Shown here: one piece after another, positions 60,397-64,000 of the stretch | Layout: each line of letters begins with the position of its first letter | Numbering within the stretch: the stretch's first letter is position 1 | Source of the DNA: Pseudomonadota bacterium | GTDB taxonomy: Bacteria > Pseudomonadota > Gammaproteobacteria > Xanthomonadales > Rhodanobacteraceae | Length of the DNA: 64,000 nt | Direction of reading: 5' to 3' | Assembly: GCA_021827205.1 (NCBI GenBank) | Contig: JAKAWV010000008.1 | Location: forward strand, 1-64,000 | Notes under the pieces: model-generated | Told to the model about the DNA's origin: nothing | Seen by the model: the letters and a program-made list of their open reading frames with translations, nothing else | Database searches by the model: none | Position numbers and translations under genes: made by a program

Positions 60397-61740
60397 ATGA
60401 AATTGCGCAGTTACAAGATCCTTCTTGCCCTGCTGGCGCTGGCCCTGTGTGGTCTGCCGGCGTCGCGCGTGCTGGCCCAGGGTCTGACCCTGGACGTGGT
60501 CAATGGCGTGCCCTCGGCGATCCCGATCACGGTGGTGCCGTTCGGTTTCGAGAGCGCGGCGCAGCCGCCGGCCACCGACGTGGCCGCGGTGATCCGCGAC
60601 GACATGGTCCGCTGTGGCAAGTTCCGCACGCTCACCGGCGCCGATATCGTCGAGCACCCATCGCACGGCGGCGAGATCAATTTCTCGACCTGGAAACTGC
60701 TCAAGCAGGATTACCTGGTCATCGGCCGCGAGCGCGATGCCGGCAACGGCCAGATTCGCGTCGAATATGAGCTGTGGAACGTCACCGCGCAGAAGAAGAT
60801 GCTGGCCGGCGCGTACACCGCGCTGCCCGAGGAGCTGCGCGGCGTGGCGCACCAGATCGCCGACCAGATCTACCAGAAGATCATCGGCCAGCCGGGCGCG
60901 TTCTACACGCGCATCGCCTACGTCACCACCACCGGCAGCGGCAAGGCCATGCAGTGGTCGCTGATCGTGGCCGACTCTGACGGCCACAACCCGCAGATCG
61001 TGGTGCGTTCGCGCCAGCCGCTGCTGTCGCCGGCGTGGTCGCCCAACGGCAAGGAACTGGCCTATGTCTCGTTAGAGAGCGGCGATTCGGCGATCTATCT
61101 GCAGAATCTCGCCAGCGGGCAACGGCGCCTGATTTCCGGGCGCAAGGGCATCAACGGCGCGCCGGCGTTTTCACCGGACGGCAAGAAGCTGGCGATGATG
61201 CTCTCGTTTGGCGGCTCACCCGAGATCTATATCGAGGATCTTGCCAGCGGCCAGTTGACGCAAATCACCCACAACCCGTCGATCAATTCCGGGCCGCGCT
61301 GGATGCCCGATGGCAAGAGCCTGATTTTCATGTCGGACCGTTCAGGCAAGCCGCAGCTCTATCAGGAATCGATTACCGGCGGTGGCGCCACGCGCCTGAC
61401 CTTCGACGGTGAATACAACTCCAGCGCCGCGATCAACTATGACGCCAGTCAAGTGGCAATGATGCACAGCGACGATAGCAACACCTATCGCATCGCGATC
61501 ATGGACCGCAAGCTTGACAACCAGTTGCGTTTCATCTCGCCGGGGCCGCTGGACGAGTCCCCCAGTTTCGCGCCCAACGGCAGCATGCTTCTGTATGCCG
61601 CCACCGACCCCAATGGCAAAGGCGTGTTGTATGAAGTCGCCGATAACGGCAGCGTGCGCCAGCGCCTGGCGCTGGTGGATGGCAACGTGCAGTCTCCTGC
61701 GTGGGGGCCCTATCGCATCCCGACCTCGGCGCAGCCCTGA
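60397..61740 (+). CDS. tolB: Tol-Pal system beta-propeller protein TolB
   Basis: Signal peptide; AIPITVVPFGFE...; WD40/PD repeats PAWSPNGKELAYVSLESGDSAIYLQNLASGQRRLISGRKGINGAPAFSPDGKKLAM. Confidence 0.92.
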   Translation: MKLRSYKILLALLALALCGLPASRVLAQGLTLDVVNGVPSAIPITVVPFGFESAAQPPATDVAAVIRDDMVRCGKFRTLTGADIVEHPSHGGEINFSTWKLLKQDYLVIGRERDAGNGQIRVEYELWNVTAQKKMLAGAYTALPEELRGVAHQIADQIYQKIIGQPGAFYTRIAYVTTTGSGKAMQWSLIVADSDGHNPQIVVRSRQPLLSPAWSPNGKELAYVSLESGDSAIYLQNLASGQRRLISGRKGINGAPAFSPDGKKLAMMLSFGGSPEIYIEDLASGQLTQITHNPSINSGPRWMPDGKSLIFMSDRSGKPQLYQESITGGGATRLTFDGEYNSSAAINYDASQVAMMHSDDSNTYRIAIMDRKLDNQLRFISPGPLDESPSFAPNGSMLLYAATDPNGKGVLYEVADNGSVRQRLALVDGNVQSPAWGPYRIPTSAQP

Positions 61741-61793
61741 GCACCCTGGTCGATCGCGGCGCGAACAGCGCGGCGACCGCGCGTTGCATAACC

Positions 61794-61991
61794 TCACGCA
61801 TGCACCCCCGAAGTAAACGCCCACAACACGATGACGCACATGATCACCACGTAGATGCGCAGCGCCCAGAACACGCCCTGTTGCCAGGGTTTGAGCTGCT
61901 GCCGGTGTACCGGCAGCAGCGGCGTGTCCCAGCCCTCGTCGGCGAGCAGGGCCTTGAGTTCATCGGGGCTGTATTGATCGAGATCTTTCAT
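61794..61991 (-). CDS. Small hypothetical membrane protein downstream of the NRAMP transporter
   Basis: MKDLDQYSPDELKALLADEGWDTPLLPVHRQQLKPWQQGVFWALRIYVVIMCVIVLWAF; 3 nt after the NRAMP stop. Confidence 0.7.
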   Translation of the reverse strand: MKDLDQYSPDELKALLADEGWDTPLLPVHRQQLKPWQQGVFWALRIYVVIMCVIVLWAFTSGVHA

Positions 61992-61994
61992 GGC

Positions 61995-63371
61995 TCAGGC
62001 TCCAAACAGGTGAGGGAACACGGTGACCAGGCCGTACAGGACATTGCACAGGATCAGCGCCAGCATGATCGCGATGGACACGCCGTTGCGCAGCGGGCCG
62101 TTGACGTAATCGCCCATCAGTTCCTTGTCGTTGAGCAGCATCAGCAGGAACAGCATCGCGGCGGGCATGAACACGGTGGCGATTACCTGCACGCTGAGGT
62201 TGAGAAAGCCCAGCGGCAGGTTGGGAAACAGCACCACGCCGGCGGCCAGCACCGTGCCCATCACCGCGGGCGCGTAAAAGCGCCAGGCCTGCGCCGGCTT
62301 GGCGTTGAGTGAGCGCGGCAGATCGAGTGCTTCGCCGATGGCCCAGGCGGTGCTGGCGGTGATCACCACGGCGGCGATCAGCCCGGCCTCGATCAGCCCC
62401 AGCGCGAACAGCTTCATCGCCGTGTCGCCCAGGTGCAGGCGCAACGCGTGCAGCACCGCGCCGGCGGTCATGTCGCGGGCGTCGGGCAGGCCGGACAGCA
62501 CCACCGCGCCGATGATGATCACCGCCATCGCCACCACCACCATGCCCAGCACGCCCAGCATCAGATCGCGGCGGCTGGCCGGGATGTCCTTGGGCAACAG
62601 ACCCTTGTCGACCACGCAGGACTGCTGAAAGAACAACTGCCACGGCGCGATGCTGGTGCCGATGTTGGCCGACAGCAGAATCAGGAACGTGGCTGAGAGC
62701 AGGCCCCCCGGCAGCACCCAGCCGCCGCCGGAAAGAGCCCGCGCCACCTCGCTCCAGTCGGGCTTGGCCATCAGCACCAGCGGCACGAACACCAGATTGA
62801 ACGCGGCGATCATCAGCGCCACGCGCTCCCACGCCCAGTAGCGCAGGAACACCAGCGTCGCCACCACGAAGGCCAGGGTCAGCGGCACCGTCACCACATA
62901 GGAAATGCCGAACGCCAGCCCGCCGACGCGGATGCCGATGAACTCGGTCACCAGCGTCAGGATGTTGGCCAGCACCAGATCGACCAGCGAGAACAGGCCC
63001 CAGAACGGCCCGTAGCGTTTCCAGATCAGTTCGGCGTGACCACGCCGCGTCACCGCGCCCAGGCGGATGGTCATCTCCTGCACGATGTAGGCGACGAAGC
63101 CCAGCACCAGCATCATCGGCAGAAAGATGCCGAGGCCGTAGGCCGCACCGGTCTGCGCGTAGGTGAGTACGCCGCCGGCGTCGTTGTCGCCCAGCATCAC
63201 CAGCAGGCCGGGGCCGATCAGGGCCAGCACCAGCAGCAGGCGATTGGGCAAGGTGCGCGGGCGTGCGCGCAGATCGGCGATGTACAGGCGATCGCGCAGG
63301 CGCTGGTTGAAGCCGGCGCGCGTGCCTTGATCGAGATTCGGGTCGTGCGCTGCGTGCGGATGGGCGCTCAT
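61995..63371 (-). CDS. NRAMP-family divalent metal transporter
   Basis: LLLVLALIGPGLLVMLGDNDAGGVLTYAQTGAAYGLGIFLPMML; 11 or so TM segments. Confidence 0.9.
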   Translation of the reverse strand: MSAHPHAAHDPNLDQGTRAGFNQRLRDRLYIADLRARPRTLPNRLLLVLALIGPGLLVMLGDNDAGGVLTYAQTGAAYGLGIFLPMMLVLGFVAYIVQEMTIRLGAVTRRGHAELIWKRYGPFWGLFSLVDLVLANILTLVTEFIGIRVGGLAFGISYVVTVPLTLAFVVATLVFLRYWAWERVALMIAAFNLVFVPLVLMAKPDWSEVARALSGGGWVLPGGLLSATFLILLSANIGTSIAPWQLFFQQSCVVDKGLLPKDIPASRRDLMLGVLGMVVVAMAVIIIGAVVLSGLPDARDMTAGAVLHALRLHLGDTAMKLFALGLIEAGLIAAVVITASTAWAIGEALDLPRSLNAKPAQAWRFYAPAVMGTVLAAGVVLFPNLPLGFLNLSVQVIATVFMPAAMLFLLMLLNDKELMGDYVNGPLRNGVSIAIMLALILCNVLYGLVTVFPHLFGA

Positions 63372-63435
63372 GGTCGTGGCTCGTGGCGGATTTGCGGGTG
63401 GAGGTGGAGAGGTGTGGGTTGGGATGAATGGCGCA

Positions 63436-64000
63436 TCAGATCGCGACGTGCACGCGCACGCCGGCCACGCGCGCCGGGCCGCGCGCGCGGTTGTAGCCGG
63501 GGTTGGTGATCCACTGCAGGTCGGGGCTCACCTGCAGGTAACGCCCCAACTGCGCACGGTAGTAAGCCACGATGACGCGCTCGTGGCTGTAATCCAGACC
63601 CCCATCACACAGCATGAAGCCGCAGCCGCCGGCAGCGAGATAATCGCGGTGTAGCGCCGAGAGGCCATCGATGCCCAGGGCCAGACCCAGACGATCCTGT
63701 GATCGGCCCCAGTGCACGCCGGAGAGCTGGCCGCCTAAGCTCAGCGCGCGGTCAGCCTCAGTGTAGGCGAAGCTCTCATTGCGGCCGTCGTCCCAGCCCA
63801 AGCGTCCGAACAAACCAGTGGCGCCGCCGTCAGCCAGTGGCAGCTCGCCGTTGATCACGTAGCCGTACTTGTGCCGGCCGACGCGGTCATCGGCCACGAT
63901 GTTCGGTGTCATGCCGCTGGCTGCGGCGATCGCCAGCGCCTGCGCATAGCTGCCCATGGCGGCCTTGCTGCGATACACCAGCAGGCGCAGCACCGGGCCA
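63436..64000 (-). CDS. Carbohydrate porin, OprB family (partial, 5' end beyond window)
   Basis: GYVINGELPLADGGATGLFGRLGWDDGRNESFAYTEADRALSLGGQLSGVHWGRSQDRLGLALGIDGLSALHRDYLAAGGCGFMLCDG...ERVIVAYYRAQLGRYLQVSPDLQWITNPGYNRARGPARVAGVRVHVAI. Confidence 0.85.
   Translation of the reverse strand, partial: GPVLRLLVYRSKAAMGSYAQALAIAAASGMTPNIVADDRVGRHKYGYVINGELPLADGGATGLFGRLGWDDGRNESFAYTEADRALSLGGQLSGVHWGRSQDRLGLALGIDGLSALHRDYLAAGGCGFMLCDGGLDYSHERVIVAYYRAQLGRYLQVSPDLQWITNPGYNRARGPARVAGVRVHVAI

Overview
GC-rich gammaproteobacterial chromosome segment, probably Xanthomonadales/Rhodanobacteraceae-like judged from gene content and order (an inference; no search was run). Five blocks stand out. (1) 1-4271: a decayed chromosomal integron. 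A frameshifted integron-type tyrosine recombinase (intI) on + faces gene cassettes on - (MAPEG protein, SAM methyltransferase, small membrane protein, NTF2/DUF4440-like protein with an in-frame TGA). The cassettes are separated by attC-like sites. One attC is split by a truncated IS110-family element, and the left edge of the window looks like an IS66-family end. (2) 4290-28123: core genes including ribBA, minCDE, a two-component system, a Gld-like ABC cluster, miaA-hfq-hflX-hflK-hflC-purA and a GAF-GGDEF protein. (3) 28219-34513: a ~6.3 kb integrative element in the 3' end of tRNA-Leu(CAG), bounded by a 22/23 bp duplication. It carries an integrase, vapBC, an AlpA-like regulator, a RepA-like AAA ATPase, a solo Topo VI-A/Spo11-like TOPRIM protein, small phage-like ORFs and a duplicated 24 bp palindrome. 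(4) 34682-50547: rnr-rlmB, cysK, and a double Pst locus (two pstSCA sets with one pstB-phoU) with Pho-box-like and attenuator-like signals, then rnt, an OprD-like porin and nth. (5) 50486-64000: glycosyltransferase, merR-type regulator, queG, nnr-tsaE-ami-mutL, a HigA-like orphan, a lone tolB, an NRAMP transporter and a partial OprB-like porin. The strongest candidates for follow-up are the decayed integron with its IS-split attC, and the tRNA-Leu element with its Topo VI-A-like gene and palindromic repeats.
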